Assembly: GCF_003335105.1 (NCBI RefSeq)
Contig: NZ_QFWQ01000006.1
Location: 1-64,000, forward strand
Reading direction: 5' to 3'
DNA: 64,000 nt
Origin: Rhodanobacter denitrificans
GTDB taxonomy: Bacteria; Pseudomonadota; Gammaproteobacteria; Xanthomonadales; Rhodanobacteraceae
The position numbers and the translations under genes are program-made. Below, in pieces: positions 17,979-27,907 of this stretch (the first letter of the stretch is position 1; each line of letters opens with the position of its first letter). Under the pieces are notes generated by a model. That model was not told the origin of the DNA. It was given only the letters and a program-made list of their open reading frames with translations, and did not search any database.

Positions 17979-18929
17979 ATGAAACGAACCCTCGTCACCG
18001 GTGGTGCCGGATTCCTCGGGTCGCACCTGTGCGATCGCCTGCTTCGCGATGGCCACGACGTGCTGTGCGTCGACAACTTCTTCACCGGCAGCAAGCGCAA
18101 CGTGGCGCACCTGCTCGGCCATCCGTACTTCGAGTTGATGCGGCATGACGTGACCTTCCCGCTGTACGTGGAGGTGGAGCGCATCTTCAACCTGGCCTGC
18201 CCGGCCTCGCCGGTGCACTACCAGCACGACCCGGTGCAGACCACCAAGACCAGCGTGCACGGCGCGATCAACATGCTGGGCCTGGCCAAGCGGGTGAAGG
18301 CACGCATCCTGCAGGCCTCCACCAGCGAGGTCTACGGCGACCCGGAAGTGCACCCGCAGGTCGAGGGCTACTGGGGCAGGGTGAACCCGATCGGCATCCG
18401 CAGCTGCTACGACGAAGGCAAGCGCTGTGCCGAGACGCTGTTCTTCGACTACTGGCGTCAGCACGCGCTGGACATCAAGGTGGTGCGCATCTTCAATACC
18501 TACGGCCCGCGCATGCATCCGAACGACGGGCGGGTGGTGAGCAACTTCATCATGCAGGCGTTGCGCGGCGAGGACATCACCATCTACGGCGACGGCAGCC
18601 AGACCCGCAGCTTCTGCTACGTCGACGACCTGATCGAGGTGATCGTGCGCATGATGGAATCCGAACGCGGCTTCACCGGTCCGGTGAACATCGGCAACCC
18701 GGTCGAGTACACCATGCTGGAGCTGGCCGAGAAGGTGATCGCGCTGGTCGGCGGCCGCTCGAAGCTGGTGCACAAGCCGCTGCCGTCGGACGACCCGCGC
18801 CAGCGCCAGCCGGACATCGGCGTGGCCCGCGACCGGCTCGGCTGGCAGCCGACGGTGGCGCTGGAGGACGGTCTGAAGGAAACCATCGGTTATTTCCGCC
18901 GGCTGCTGCAGGACGGTGCGGCGGCATGA
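17979..18929 (+). CDS. UDP-glucuronate decarboxylase (UDP-xylose synthase) or related epimerase
   Basis: This extended SDR enzyme binds NAD through [10 protein letters not shown] at residues 8-17 and has the catalytic Tyr-x-x-x-Lys in [10 protein letters not shown]. The segments [25 protein letters not shown] and [10 protein letters not shown] are characteristic of UDP-xylose synthases, which oxidise and decarboxylate UDP-glucuronate to UDP-xylose. Length is 316 residues, normal. The ATG at 17979 matches the family start; the frame extends to 17919 without a site. It is first of a three-gene coupled operon with two GT2 genes, which may use its product. Confidence 0.88.
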   Translation: MKRTLVTGGAGFLGSHLCDRLLRDGHDVLCVDNFFTGSKRNVAHLLGHPYFELMRHDVTFPLYVEVERIFNLACPASPVHYQHDPVQTTKTSVHGAINMLGLAKRVKARILQASTSEVYGDPEVHPQVEGYWGRVNPIGIRSCYDEGKRCAETLFFDYWRQHALDIKVVRIFNTYGPRMHPNDGRVVSNFIMQALRGEDITIYGDGSQTRSFCYVDDLIEVIVRMMESERGFTGPVNIGNPVEYTMLELAEKVIALVGGRSKLVHKPLPSDDPRQRQPDIGVARDRLGWQPTVALEDGLKETIGYFRRLLQDGAAA

Positions 18930-19852
18930 CCAGCTTCGCGGTCGTCATCACCAGCTACAACTACCGCGAGTTCGTCGGCCTGGCGATCGACGACGCGCTG
19001 GCGCAGACACGCGCGCCGATGCAGATCATCGTGGTCGACGACGGCTCCACCGACGGCACCCCGGCCCACCTGCGCGAACGCTACGGCGCCGACCCGCGGG
19101 TGACCCTGCTGTGCGGCGACAACGGCGGCCAGCTCAGCGCATTCCAGCGCGGCATGGCCCACGCGCGCGCCGATGTGGTCTGCTTCCTCGATGCCGACGA
19201 TCGCTGGGAGCCGGACTATCTCGCGCAGCTCGGCGAACTCTACGACGCGCGTCGCGACATCGACTTCGTGTTCTCCGACATGCAGCTGTTTGGCGACGAG
19301 CAGCGCTGGATGGGCTGGGGCGAACGCTCGCAGGACCTCGGTTTCACCGTGATCAGCACCTACATGCTGATGCACTGGTACGGCGCGCCGACGTCGGCGC
19401 TGTCGATGCGTGCCTCGTGGGCGCGCCGCACGCTGGAACTGCCCGCGCATCTCATCGGCACCTGGCGGCTGTCCGCCGACAACTGCCTGGTGTTCGGCGC
19501 CAGCGTGCTGGGCGCGCACAAGTATTACCTGCGCACCGGTGCCGTGCGTTACCGCATCCACGGCAACAACGGCTGGTGGGGCCGGCAGACGCCGGCCAGC
19601 CGCTACCTCAACCGGTTCCATTCGCGCTGCCTGATCGAAATCTACGCCAGGAGCATCGGCCTGGACGAACGCTGCGTGGAAAGCGCCAAGTTCGAGTTCC
19701 GCACCAAGCCGGACCCGACCTGGAAGGAAGCGAAGCGTTACGCGAAGCTGGCGCGGTTGCGCCGAGGCTCGTGGCTGGCCAACCAGGAACGCGCGCTGGC
19801 GATCCTGTGGCCGGTGCTGTGGCGCCGCCGCCGCGCGCCCGGCGAGTCATGA
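18926..19852 (+). CDS. Glycosyltransferase family 2
   Basis: The 308-residue GT-A protein starts [17 protein letters not shown] and carries [13 protein letters not shown] for nucleotide binding and the metal-binding acidic motif [12 protein letters not shown]. There is no membrane segment, so it acts in the cytoplasm. Its ATG overlaps the TGA of the decarboxylase gene, and its own stop overlaps the next ATG (both ATGA), so the three genes are translationally coupled. The acceptor is unknown; the context suggests addition of xylose or another sugar to a surface glycan. Confidence 0.88.
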   Translation: MTSFAVVITSYNYREFVGLAIDDALAQTRAPMQIIVVDDGSTDGTPAHLRERYGADPRVTLLCGDNGGQLSAFQRGMAHARADVVCFLDADDRWEPDYLAQLGELYDARRDIDFVFSDMQLFGDEQRWMGWGERSQDLGFTVISTYMLMHWYGAPTSALSMRASWARRTLELPAHLIGTWRLSADNCLVFGASVLGAHKYYLRTGAVRYRIHGNNGWWGRQTPASRYLNRFHSRCLIEIYARSIGLDERCVESAKFEFRTKPDPTWKEAKRYAKLARLRRGSWLANQERALAILWPVLWRRRRAPGES

Positions 19853-20727
19853 GGCCGGACGAGATCGCCGCGATGCGGATCAGCGTTGCCGTCATCACCT
19901 ACAACTGGCCCGAGGCGCTGGCGCTGGTGCTGCGCGCGCTGGCCGCGCAGAGCGAGCTGCCGCACGAGGTGATCGTCACCGACGACGGCTCGCAGCCGGC
20001 CACGCGCGAGCTGCTGGAGCGCATCGCCGCGGACTATCCGGTGCGACTGGTGCACCTGTGGCAGCCGGACGACGGCGCCCGCATGAGCCGCGCGCGCAAC
20101 CGCGCGATCGCCGCCGCGCAGGGCGACTACGTGATCCTGCTCGACGGCGACATGGTGGCCGAGCCGCACTTCGTCGCCGACCATCGCGCATTCGCGCGCG
20201 GCGGCTGTTTCGTGCAGGGCTCGCGCGTGCTCACCGATGCCGCGCTGACCCGACGCCTGCTGGAACATGAGGTGACGATGCCGGGCTTCTTCAGCCGCGG
20301 CATCGAGCGGCGCCGGCACACCCTGCGCCTGCCCCTGCTGGCGCGCTGGTATGCCCGGCCCGGCACCAAGCGGCGCGGCATCAAGAGCTGCAACATGGCG
20401 TTCTGGCGCGACGATCTGCTGCGCGTGAACGGCTTCAATGAGGCGATGACCGGCTGGGGCCGCGAGGATACCGAGCTTGCGCTGCGCGCCTTCCATGCCG
20501 GCCTGCTGCGACGCGAGCTGCGCTTCAGCGGGCTGGCCACGCACCTCTACCACCGCACCCGCAAGCACGTGGTCGGCAACCCGAACGACCGCATCGTGGA
20601 CGACACCCGCACACGCGGCCTGGTGCGTTGCGAACTCGGCGTCGACCGGCACCTGGCCGAGTTCGCCGCGCCGCCGCCCGACCTGCGCGAGTTCGTGCGC
20701 AGGCCCGGCGCCGGTCAGAGCAGCTGA
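19849..20727 (+). CDS. Glycosyltransferase family 2 with GT7-type C-terminal region
   Basis: This glycosyltransferase has 292 residues from the ATG at 19849. It has the GT2 N-terminal half (VAVITYNWPEALALVLRAL, VIVTDDGSQ, DGD in ILLDGDMVAEP) and the motif NGFNEAMTGWGREDTEL, typical of the GT7 C-terminal domain found in beta-galactosyl-transferase-like enzymes. An alternative start at 19873 (MRISVAV) is possible. The gene overlaps the one before by four bases and overlaps the convergent GT4 gene at its 3' end by 13 bases. Confidence 0.86.
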   Translation: MRPDEIAAMRISVAVITYNWPEALALVLRALAAQSELPHEVIVTDDGSQPATRELLERIAADYPVRLVHLWQPDDGARMSRARNRAIAAAQGDYVILLDGDMVAEPHFVADHRAFARGGCFVQGSRVLTDAALTRRLLEHEVTMPGFFSRGIERRRHTLRLPLLARWYARPGTKRRGIKSCNMAFWRDDLLRVNGFNEAMTGWGREDTELALRAFHAGLLRRELRFSGLATHLYHRTRKHVVGNPNDRIVDDTRTRGLVRCELGVDRHLAEFAAPPPDLREFVRRPGAGQSS

Positions 20728-21716
20728 CGCAGGGCCGCGTCCAGCCGCGCGGCGAAGGTCGCCTCGTTCGCGGTGAACCACGCCCGCGCCTGTTCGCCCA
20801 GCGCCACGCGCTCCGGCGTCGGCATCGCCAGCAGGCGCTCGATCTCGGCCTCCAGCGCCGCGTCGTCGAACTGGTGCCGTACCGCCAGGTTGAATGTGCC
20901 GGTGGCGTGGGTCTTCACCACGGCACCGCGCGTCGCGGTGACCAGTTCGTTCATCGGCGGCGCGTCGCAGGTGACCACCACTGCCTTGCAGCTCATCGCC
21001 TCGGCGATGTAGTGCCCCCAGCCTTCGGTTTCCGACAGGCACAGGTGGAACAGGTGTGCGTTCTGCAGTCTGCGGATCTCGTCCACGCTGCCGAGGTAGC
21101 CGATCCGGTGTTCGAGGTTGGCGGCGACGGGTTCGACCAGGCGGGTCGCGGTGTGCGGCGACTGCAGCACCAGCAGCTTCGGCCATTCCGGATGCCGCTG
21201 CCACAGCGCCAGCAGTCGCTGCGTGCCCTTCATCCGGCTGGCGCCGGCCAGGTGCAGGAAGGTCGGCTGCCGCTGGACTTCCGGCTGCAGGCAGTCGGTG
21301 CTGCGGAAGCCGATGTGCAGGGCACGGCAACCGCGCGCGGCGAACAGTTCGACGGCGTAACGGGTCTTGCACAGGATCGCATCGTAGCGGGCCAGATGGC
21401 GCTGGCTGCGTGGTGACAGCCATTCCGGGTTCGGCACCAGCAGATTCAGCCGGGCCAGCCCGAACCAGTCCGGGCGCACGTGTTCCAGCGCGATGTTCGC
21501 GTCGTACAGCGCGAGCCGGCGATCGGCATGGCGCAGCCGGTGCCACCACAGGCGCAGGCGCATCCGCCATGCCTGCCAGCGGCCGTCGTGCCGGCGCGGG
21601 CCCAGCCGGGTCACTTCGACCTGGTGGCCGAGCGCGCGCAATGCCTCGGACAGCAGCCGGATATCGTGGCTGAGACCGCGCTGGTTGTCCCACGCAAGCA
21701 GATTGATACGGGCCAT
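20715..21716 (-). CDS. Glycosyltransferase family 4/1
   Basis: A GT-B fold glycosyltransferase of 333 residues. It starts MARINLLAWDNQRGLSHDI and contains TFLHLAGASRMKGTQRLL at the start of the second domain, then CLSETEGWGHYIAEAMSCKAVVV, where the Glu-rich SETEGWG...EAM is the usual EX7E donor-binding motif of GT4 enzymes. It is cytoplasmic. It lies 12 bases downstream of the O-antigen-ligase-like gene on the same strand and is probably co-transcribed with it. Confidence 0.85.
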   Translation of the reverse strand: MARINLLAWDNQRGLSHDIRLLSEALRALGHQVEVTRLGPRRHDGRWQAWRMRLRLWWHRLRHADRRLALYDANIALEHVRPDWFGLARLNLLVPNPEWLSPRSQRHLARYDAILCKTRYAVELFAARGCRALHIGFRSTDCLQPEVQRQPTFLHLAGASRMKGTQRLLALWQRHPEWPKLLVLQSPHTATRLVEPVAANLEHRIGYLGSVDEIRRLQNAHLFHLCLSETEGWGHYIAEAMSCKAVVVTCDAPPMNELVTATRGAVVKTHATGTFNLAVRHQFDDAALEAEIERLLAMPTPERVALGEQARAWFTANEATFAARLDAALRQLL

Positions 21717-21728
21717 GGCGGATCGAGG

Positions 21729-23006
21729 TCAGCGGGGTGGGGTGTGGTGCAGCTGACGGCCGATGCTGACGGCCAGGCCCAGCACGAGGAACAGGTAGAG
21801 CGACTGCGGCATGGCCCGGTACAGCACGTTGTCGCTGAATGCGCACAGGACATACATGCCGACCACGATCAGCCCCGCCGCCGCATCGGCGGCGACCGGT
21901 TCCTGTGGATGGCCGAGCCGGCGGCCGAAGAACACCAGCGGCACGGCGAACAGCAGCAGCAGCACGAGCAGGGCGGGCACGCCGCCGGCCACCATCGACT
22001 CGAGGTATTCGCTGTGCGGGTGCACATAGCCGGCGATCGACGCGCTGGCCTTGCCGGCTGCGACCTGTTCGCGCGCGTACACGCCGAACTGGTCCAGGCC
22101 GATGCCGGCCAGCGGATGCTCGCGGAAGGCCTGCCAGGCGACGCGCCACATTTCCAGCCGCTCGCCGATCGCGCCGCTGGCGGCGTCGGCGGCGCCATCG
22201 CCGTAGCTGGTGACCTCGGCAGGGACACTGACCAGCCGGTCGACCATCTCCCGGTGCAGCGTGGCGGTGACCGCGAGCATGCCGACCACGGTCACAGCGA
22301 AAAGCACGAGCGCACGGCGCCAGTGGCGCGAATGCGCGCAGTACCACGCCACCAGGCCGAGGTAGACCGGGGCGAAGGCGAGCAGCGGCCCGCGGCTCTG
22401 GGTCAGCACCGCGCCGTACAGGCCCACCACCACCGCGGCGATGTGCAGCCAGCGGAGCCGGCGCGGGGTGGTCGGGCGCAGCGCCTGCAGCGTCGAAAGC
22501 AGCACCATGATCAGCAGGAACATCGCGAACTCGACCGCGGCCCAGTCGCCGCCATTCAGTCCGAAGGGCCGGTCGACACCCTGCGCGTAACGCTGCTGGA
22601 TGGCGGCTGCGCCGAGCAGCAGGGCAGTCAGGCTGATCCCGACATCGATCACGTTCCGCTTGAGCGGCAGGCTGAACACGGCGGCGATCGCCAGGAACAG
22701 CAGGGTCTGCGCCGGCAGGTCGATCGCGGGCCAGTCGAGCCGATGCCCGAGGAAGTTGCCGAAGTCATAGACCAGGCGCAAGGCGCAGGCAGCGGCCACC
22801 GGCCAGGCCAGGCGATAAACGCGGCGGGTTTCCGGACGCGTGGCCAGCAGCACGATACCGGCCACGAACAGCAGCGCCATCGGCACCACCTTGAGGCGGT
22901 TCGATACGGCGAAACAAAGCGGCATCACCGCCAGCAGCGACGATGCCGTCCAGACTTGCCATGAAACCGGGTGTGCGCGCACGTGATGAACCTGTCGAAC
23001 CAACAT
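21729..23006 (-). CDS. O-antigen ligase/polymerase-like membrane protein (Wzy_C)
   Basis: This 425-residue protein has about eleven hydrophobic spans and a large periplasmic loop between roughly residues 245 and 320. The loop includes EMWRVAWQAFREHPLAGIGLDQFG and the signature HPHSEYLESMVAGG of the Wzy_C domain (WaaL and PilO-type ligases and O-antigen polymerases). Such enzymes transfer lipid-linked glycans in the periplasm. Ligase and polymerase cannot be told apart from sequence alone. It forms a pair with the GT4 gene downstream. Confidence 0.83.
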   Translation of the reverse strand: MLVRQVHHVRAHPVSWQVWTASSLLAVMPLCFAVSNRLKVVPMALLFVAGIVLLATRPETRRVYRLAWPVAAACALRLVYDFGNFLGHRLDWPAIDLPAQTLLFLAIAAVFSLPLKRNVIDVGISLTALLLGAAAIQQRYAQGVDRPFGLNGGDWAAVEFAMFLLIMVLLSTLQALRPTTPRRLRWLHIAAVVVGLYGAVLTQSRGPLLAFAPVYLGLVAWYCAHSRHWRRALVLFAVTVVGMLAVTATLHREMVDRLVSVPAEVTSYGDGAADAASGAIGERLEMWRVAWQAFREHPLAGIGLDQFGVYAREQVAAGKASASIAGYVHPHSEYLESMVAGGVPALLVLLLLFAVPLVFFGRRLGHPQEPVAADAAAGLIVVGMYVLCAFSDNVLYRAMPQSLYLFLVLGLAVSIGRQLHHTPPR

Positions 23007-23143
23007 CTACTCCCTGTCCGGTCATGCTAACGGCGCGGCGCGCGGCCGCGGCCTGCATGGCACATCCCTATACCGCGGAGGTTCATCCGGTTTGTGTATG
23101 GCCGTTGTGAACAATACACCTTCCGTCCCGCCTGATCGCGGCC

Positions 23144-24865
23144 TCAGGGCTGCTCGTCGGCATCCTGCTCCGCGCTCGTGCCCGGTACGCAGCCGGGCGC
23201 CACCGCGGCGGCCTGGAACATCCACCACTCGCGGCGGTTGGCGTGGCCGACATGGATGGCGCGATGGCGGTCCACGCACTGTCCCATTGCTTCGTCGAGA
23301 CTGAAGATCCACCGCCGCGCCGGATCGGCCTGCAGCCAGGCGACGGCGTCGGCGTACTGCTGCGGCCAGGGTTTCAGGAAGCCGAATTCGGCGACCGGCC
23401 CCTGCGCCATCAGCAGGTTCTGTTCCTTCCAGGCGAGCAGGCCGATGCCGGCGTCCGGGCCGGCAATGGCACGTGCCCGCACCATCACGTCGCGCGCCGA
23501 GCGGTCGCCGTTGAGCATCGGATAGCCCCACAGGCCGTACACGCTCCACAGCACGCCGGCGAACAGCAGCCAGCCCAGCGGCGCACGGCGCACTCGGGTG
23601 AGCGCGACCACAACGATGCCGGCCGCGCCGATGGCCAGCAGCATCCACCAGATCTGCGGGTCCAGGCTTTGCTCGATCTTCACCGCCCAGGCCGGATGGC
23701 GATGCAGTGCCAGCGCAGCCGCCGCGGTCAGTGCGCCGGCCAGCAGGGTGGTCAGCGTGAACACCGCGAGGCGCACGCCGCGCCGGCGCAGCAGGCCGGG
23801 CAACAGCGGCGCCAGCGCCAGCACGGTCATCGGCAGCGCCGGCAGGATGTAGACGTCGCGCTTGCCCGGGCTGAACGAGAAGAACAGCAGCACCAGCACG
23901 ATCCAGCCCAGTGGCAGCAGGAAGCGCGCGTCGCGTCGCTTCAGTCGGCGCCACCACGCCGGCAATACCCACGGCAGCAGCAGCGACAGCGGCAGCCAGT
24001 CGGCCGCGATGATGCCGAGGAAATAGAACGGCGAGTGGATGTGCCCGCTCGGCGTGGCGTAGCGGTGCACGGTCTGCCCGAACAGGATGTTCTGCACGTA
24101 CTCGGCGTGCTGCGGATCGCCGTCGGCATGGGCGACCAGCAGCATCGGCAGCAACCAGCCCAGGATCGGCACGAGGAACAGCGCCAGTCCGCCGGCCCAG
24201 CGCCAGCCTCCGGTCGGCCGCGCCAGCTGGCGCCAGTGGCCGCGGCGCGCCACGAGGTAAGGCAGCAGCATCAGCAGCGCCAGCACGCCGACGCCCTTGG
24301 TCGCCACGCCCACGCCGGCGAAGAAGCAGCCCGCGGCGAACCAGCGCCACGACGGCCCCAGCAGCAGGTGGCGCAGCAGGCCGTAGTTGGCCAGGGTGAT
24401 CCAGCCCAGCAGCAGCGGGTCGATCTGCGCGTTGCGCATCTGGTAGGTGAAGTGGATGGTGACCAGCAGCGCAGCCGCGGCCAGCAGCGCGCTGCGATGG
24501 TTCCACAGCCGGCGCGTCAGGTCGTAGACCAGCGCCAGCGCCGCCAGTGCCGCGGCCAGCGAGGGCAGCAGGAAGGCGATGCGCCAGTTGCCAGTGAGGA
24601 AGTAGCCGAGTGCCTGCAGCCACATGAACACCGGCGGCTTGTCCGGGTACAGCTCGTGGCCGCGGTGCGGGAACAGCCACTGGCCGTGCCCGACCATCCA
24701 TTGCGCGACCAGCGCGAAGCGCGGTTCGTCGGACGGCCACGGGTCGCGCAGGCCCAGTCCCAGGCCGAGCAGCAGCAGGGCGAACACGCCGAACAGCAGC
24801 AGCTCCCGGCGAGCGTCGCGCAGCCACAGCGGGCGCGCATGGGACAGAGGGGTGCAGGGCTTCAC
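23144..24865 (-). CDS. ArnT/PMT-family glycosyltransferase (second copy)
   Basis: This multi-span membrane protein of about 573 residues has the ArnT-like first loop: LGLRDPWPSDEPRFALVAQWM with an Asp-Glu pair followed by HELYPDKPPVFMWLQALGY. The C-terminal periplasmic part contains Cys pairs. No ATG lies in a suitable position; I take the GTG at 24865 (VKPCTPLSHARPLWL), the first start codon in frame before the first span, with a weak ribosome site. It presumably moves a sugar from undecaprenyl phosphate to lipid A or another acceptor. It differs clearly from the copy at 14155-15885. Confidence 0.8.
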   Translation of the reverse strand: MKPCTPLSHARPLWLRDARRELLLFGVFALLLLGLGLGLRDPWPSDEPRFALVAQWMVGHGQWLFPHRGHELYPDKPPVFMWLQALGYFLTGNWRIAFLLPSLAAALAALALVYDLTRRLWNHRSALLAAAALLVTIHFTYQMRNAQIDPLLLGWITLANYGLLRHLLLGPSWRWFAAGCFFAGVGVATKGVGVLALLMLLPYLVARRGHWRQLARPTGGWRWAGGLALFLVPILGWLLPMLLVAHADGDPQHAEYVQNILFGQTVHRYATPSGHIHSPFYFLGIIAADWLPLSLLLPWVLPAWWRRLKRRDARFLLPLGWIVLVLLFFSFSPGKRDVYILPALPMTVLALAPLLPGLLRRRGVRLAVFTLTTLLAGALTAAAALALHRHPAWAVKIEQSLDPQIWWMLLAIGAAGIVVVALTRVRRAPLGWLLFAGVLWSVYGLWGYPMLNGDRSARDVMVRARAIAGPDAGIGLLAWKEQNLLMAQGPVAEFGFLKPWPQQYADAVAWLQADPARRWIFSLDEAMGQCVDRHRAIHVGHANRREWWMFQAAAVAPGCVPGTSAEQDADEQP

Positions 24866-24945
24866 GGGCGAGGCGTTCCGTCGGCGGTGGTCGGCAGGTT
24901 GCCAAGCATAGCCCGGCGAGGTGTCACGCTTGCCGCAGCGACAAC

Positions 24946-26247
24946 TCAGGCGCGCTTCTGCAGCACCGCGTAGTACATGCCGTCGAGGTCGCCGTCGCCG
25001 GGCAGGAGCTGCCAGCCCACGGCGGCGGCCTGGCCGGCTGGCAGGGTGAATGCCATGGCTTGGGCATCGGTTTGCGCCGCCAGCAGCTCGCCGATGATCG
25101 CCTCGTTTTCCGCGCGCAGCACCGAGCAGGTGATGTAGACCAGCCGACCTCCCGGCGCCAGCAGCGGCCACAACGAGGCCAGGATGCGGCGCTGCTGCGC
25201 GTGCATCGCGACGATGTCGCTCTCGCGCCGGTGCAATCGCACGTCCGGCCGGCGGCGCAGCACGCCGGTGGCCGAGCACGGCGCATCGATCAGGATCCGC
25301 TCGAACGGCTGGCCGTTCCACCAGCCCTTCGGCGCGCCGGCGTCGCCGACCACGATTTTCGCGTCCAGGCGCAGCCGCATCAGGTTCTGGCGGATGCGTT
25401 CTGCGCGCGTCGCGTCGAACTCCAGCGCGGTCAGCGCGATGTCGGCGCGTTCGAGCAGATGGCAGGCCTTGCCGCCCGGCGCGGCGCATGCATCCAGCAC
25501 GCGCTGGCCGTCGCGCAGGTCGGCAAGGTCGGCGGCCACCTGCGCGGCGCCGTCCTGCACTGCGAACAGGCCATCGTCGAAGCCGGGCATGCGGGTGACG
25601 TCGCTGCTGTGCGGCAGCACCAGCGCGTCGGTCAGCCAGGGATGCGCGGTGGCGGCATAGCCGGCGGCCTGCAATCGTGCGATCAGCGCCTCGCGCTCGC
25701 TGCGCCGGCGGTTGACCCGCAGCATCAGCGGCGGCTCGCCGTTGTCGGCGGCCATCACCGCCTCGGCCTGCTGCGGCCAGTCGCGCTGCAGCGCGGCGGC
25801 CAGCCATGCCGGATGGGCGTGGCGGGTCTGCGGCCTGGCGTCGAGTTTCGCCAGCAGGTTTTCGCGCTCGCGCTGCCAGCGCCGCAGTACGGCGTTGACC
25901 AAACCGGCCAGCTGCGGCCGCTTGAGCGCGCGCACCGCCTCGACCGTGGCGGCCACCGCGGCGTAGTCCTGCAGCTCGAGGATCTCCAGCTGGACCAGAC
26001 CCAGCACCAGCAGCGCGTGCACGGCCGGGTCCTTGTGCCGCAGCGATTTTTCCAGCAGGCCGTCGACCGCGGGATCGAAACGCAGCCACCAGCGCGCGCC
26101 TTCGCTGAGCAGAGCCATCAGCAGGGCGCGGTCGCGCGGGTCGGCCAGCCGCGGCGCGGAACGTTCCATCACGTCGCGCAACGAGGCGCCGCGCAGGGCG
26201 ACTTCGGCGAGCCCCCGGGCGGCCAGGGCGCGGGTATCTGTTTTCAT
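24946..26247 (-). CDS. rsmB: 16S rRNA m5C967 methyltransferase
   Basis: RsmB methylates C967 of 16S rRNA. The 433-residue protein has the N-terminal NusB-like helical domain (ARGLAEVALRGASLRDV onward to about 140), then the SAM domain with DACAAPGGKACHLLE and the two catalytic Cys motifs DAPCSATGVLRRRPD and ITCSVLRAEN. The ATG at 26247 matches the family start. It is third of the minus-strand group def-fmt-rsmB with ten bases between fmt and rsmB, an order conserved in many proteobacteria. Confidence 0.96.
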   Translation of the reverse strand: MKTDTRALAARGLAEVALRGASLRDVMERSAPRLADPRDRALLMALLSEGARWWLRFDPAVDGLLEKSLRHKDPAVHALLVLGLVQLEILELQDYAAVAATVEAVRALKRPQLAGLVNAVLRRWQRERENLLAKLDARPQTRHAHPAWLAAALQRDWPQQAEAVMAADNGEPPLMLRVNRRRSEREALIARLQAAGYAATAHPWLTDALVLPHSSDVTRMPGFDDGLFAVQDGAAQVAADLADLRDGQRVLDACAAPGGKACHLLERADIALTALEFDATRAERIRQNLMRLRLDAKIVVGDAGAPKGWWNGQPFERILIDAPCSATGVLRRRPDVRLHRRESDIVAMHAQQRRILASLWPLLAPGGRLVYITCSVLRAENEAIIGELLAAQTDAQAMAFTLPAGQAAAVGWQLLPGDGDLDGMYYAVLQKRA

Positions 26248-26257
26248 CGGGCCTTGC

Positions 26258-27214
26258 TCATCGAAGCTGGCGCAGCTCGGGGCGGGCGTTGAGGTAGTCG
26301 GCCGCACCGATGCGCTTACCACCGGCGCGCTGCACGGCGGTGACGCGCAGCGCGCCATGGCCGCAAGCCAGGTCGATGCCGTCGCGGCCGGCGGCCAGCA
26401 CGCTGCCGGGCGCGGCATGGTGATCGAGTTCGATTGCGCGGGCGGCCCAGATCCGCAGAGGTTCGCCGGCGATCTCGCCTTCGGCCACCGGCCACGGGTC
26501 GAACGCGCGCACCTGGCGTTCCAGCTCGATCGCGGGGCGGCGGAAGTCGAGCTTTGCCTCGGCCTTGTCCAGCTTGTGCGCGTAGGTCACGCCATGGTCC
26601 GGCTGCGGCGCGGCGACCAGCACCTCGCCGGCCAGCGTGCGGCGCAGGCCCTCGGCCAGCACCTCCGCGCCCAGCGCGGCGAGACGATCGTGCAGCGAGC
26701 CGCCGGTGTCGTCGCGGCTGATCGGGGTGCGTCGTTCAAGCAGCACCGGGCCGGTATCCAGGCCCGCTTCCATCCGCATCAGGTCGACCCCGCTCCCGGC
26801 GTCGCCGGCCAGGATCGCGCGCTGGATCGGTGCGGCGCCGCGCCAGCGGGGCAGCACGCTGGCATGCACGTTCCAGCAGCCGAGCCGCGGAATCGCCAGC
26901 ACCTTGCGCGGCAGGATCAGGCCATAGGCCACCACCACCACCAGGTCGGGGCGGTAATCGGCAAGCCGTTGCTGCACCTCGGCGGGTTTCAGCGATTCGG
27001 GCTGTTCCACCGCGAGGCCGGCGCCCAGTGCGGCCTGTTTCACCGGGCTGGGCGCGAGCTTGCGGCCGCGGCCGGCGGGGCGGTCGGGCTGGGTATAGAC
27101 GGCCACCACCTCGGCGCCGCTGTCGCGGCAGGCCTCGAGGCAGGGCACGGAGAATTCCGGGGTGCCGGCAAAGACCAGCCGCAAACCCGGGTTACCCAAG
27201 CCGGCCTTGCTCAA
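26258..27214 (-). CDS. fmt: Methionyl-tRNA formyltransferase
   Basis: Fmt formylates initiator Met-tRNA using 10-formyl-tetrahydrofolate. The N-terminal Rossmann part has [17 protein letters not shown] and the catalytic region [20 protein letters not shown] (Asn and His of the active site); the C-terminal OB-like domain follows. No ATG lies near the family start. I take the TTG at 27214, whose first base set overlaps the stop of def (TTGA), giving 318 residues; the next TTG at 27199 is an alternative. The frame extends further up inside def but that is not family-like. Coupled translation with def is likely. Confidence 0.95.
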   Translation of the reverse strand: MSKAGLGNPGLRLVFAGTPEFSVPCLEACRDSGAEVVAVYTQPDRPAGRGRKLAPSPVKQAALGAGLAVEQPESLKPAEVQQRLADYRPDLVVVVAYGLILPRKVLAIPRLGCWNVHASVLPRWRGAAPIQRAILAGDAGSGVDLMRMEAGLDTGPVLLERRTPISRDDTGGSLHDRLAALGAEVLAEGLRRTLAGEVLVAAPQPDHGVTYAHKLDKAEAKLDFRRPAIELERQVRAFDPWPVAEGEIAGEPLRIWAARAIELDHHAAPGSVLAAGRDGIDLACGHGALRVTAVQRAGGKRIGAADYLNARPELRQLR

Positions 27215-27720
27215 GCACCGACCGCCTGCTTGCGGTGCTTTTCCAGCCGCTTCAGCAGCAGGCTGCGTTTCAGCGGCGACAGGTAGTCGACGAACACCTT
27301 GCCTTCCAGGTGATCCATCTCGTGCTGGATGCACACCGCCAGCGGGCCTTCGGCCTCGATGATGATCTCCTTGCCGTCCACGTCCTGCGCCTGCACCTTC
27401 ACCTTCAGCGCACGGGTGACGTCGGCGTACAGGCCGGGGAAGGACAGACAGCCTTCCTGGTAGACCTGCGAGCCGTCCTTCTCGAGGATCTGCGCGTTGA
27501 CCAGCGCCAGCGGGCGGTTGCGCTCGTCGCTCATGTCCGCGACCAGCACGCGCTGGTGCACGTTGACCTGGGTGGCGGCGAGGCCGACGCCGTTGGCGGC
27601 ATACATGGTCTCGAACATGTCGGCGACGAACTGCTTCAGCTGCGCGTCGAACACGGTCACCGGTGCGGCGCGGGTGCGCAGCCGGGGGTCGGGGAATTCA
27701 AGGATGGACAGGACGGACAT
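27211..27720 (-). CDS. def: Peptide deformylase
   Basis: This metalloprotease removes the formyl group from nascent proteins. The 169-residue protein carries the three canonical motifs: [16 protein letters not shown] (metal-binding Cys) and HEMDHLEGK (two metal His and the catalytic Glu). The start ATG at 27720 has GAGGTG seven bases upstream and matches the family ([15 protein letters not shown]). It is the first gene of def-fmt-rsmB and diverges from the LysM gene. Confidence 0.97.
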   Translation of the reverse strand: MSVLSILEFPDPRLRTRAAPVTVFDAQLKQFVADMFETMYAANGVGLAATQVNVHQRVLVADMSDERNRPLALVNAQILEKDGSQVYQEGCLSFPGLYADVTRALKVKVQAQDVDGKEIIIEAEGPLAVCIQHEMDHLEGKVFVDYLSPLKRSLLLKRLEKHRKQAVGA

Positions 27721-27846
27721 GGCATCACCTCGGCGCCGAAAATGCGGGCGATTTGGTAAAAAGCCACCCTCGGAGCCATCTAGAATGTGCCTCATTGTAC
27801 GTCGGCAAGCGTCCGACTGCAGACGATTTTTGCCAACCAGCGCCAG

Positions 27847-27874
27847 TTGCGCACATTAACCATTCGGTTACACT
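27847..27874 (+). promoter_or_regulatory. Candidate promoter of the LysM gene
   Basis: TTGCGC (27847-27852) and TACACT (27869-27874) are separated by 16 bases, about 33 bases before the LysM start codon. This is the best sigma-70-like pair in the divergent region. Confidence 0.45.
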
Positions 27875-27907
27875 CGACCGAGCTTTGGGGAAGGGGGATT
27901 CCCGCCA

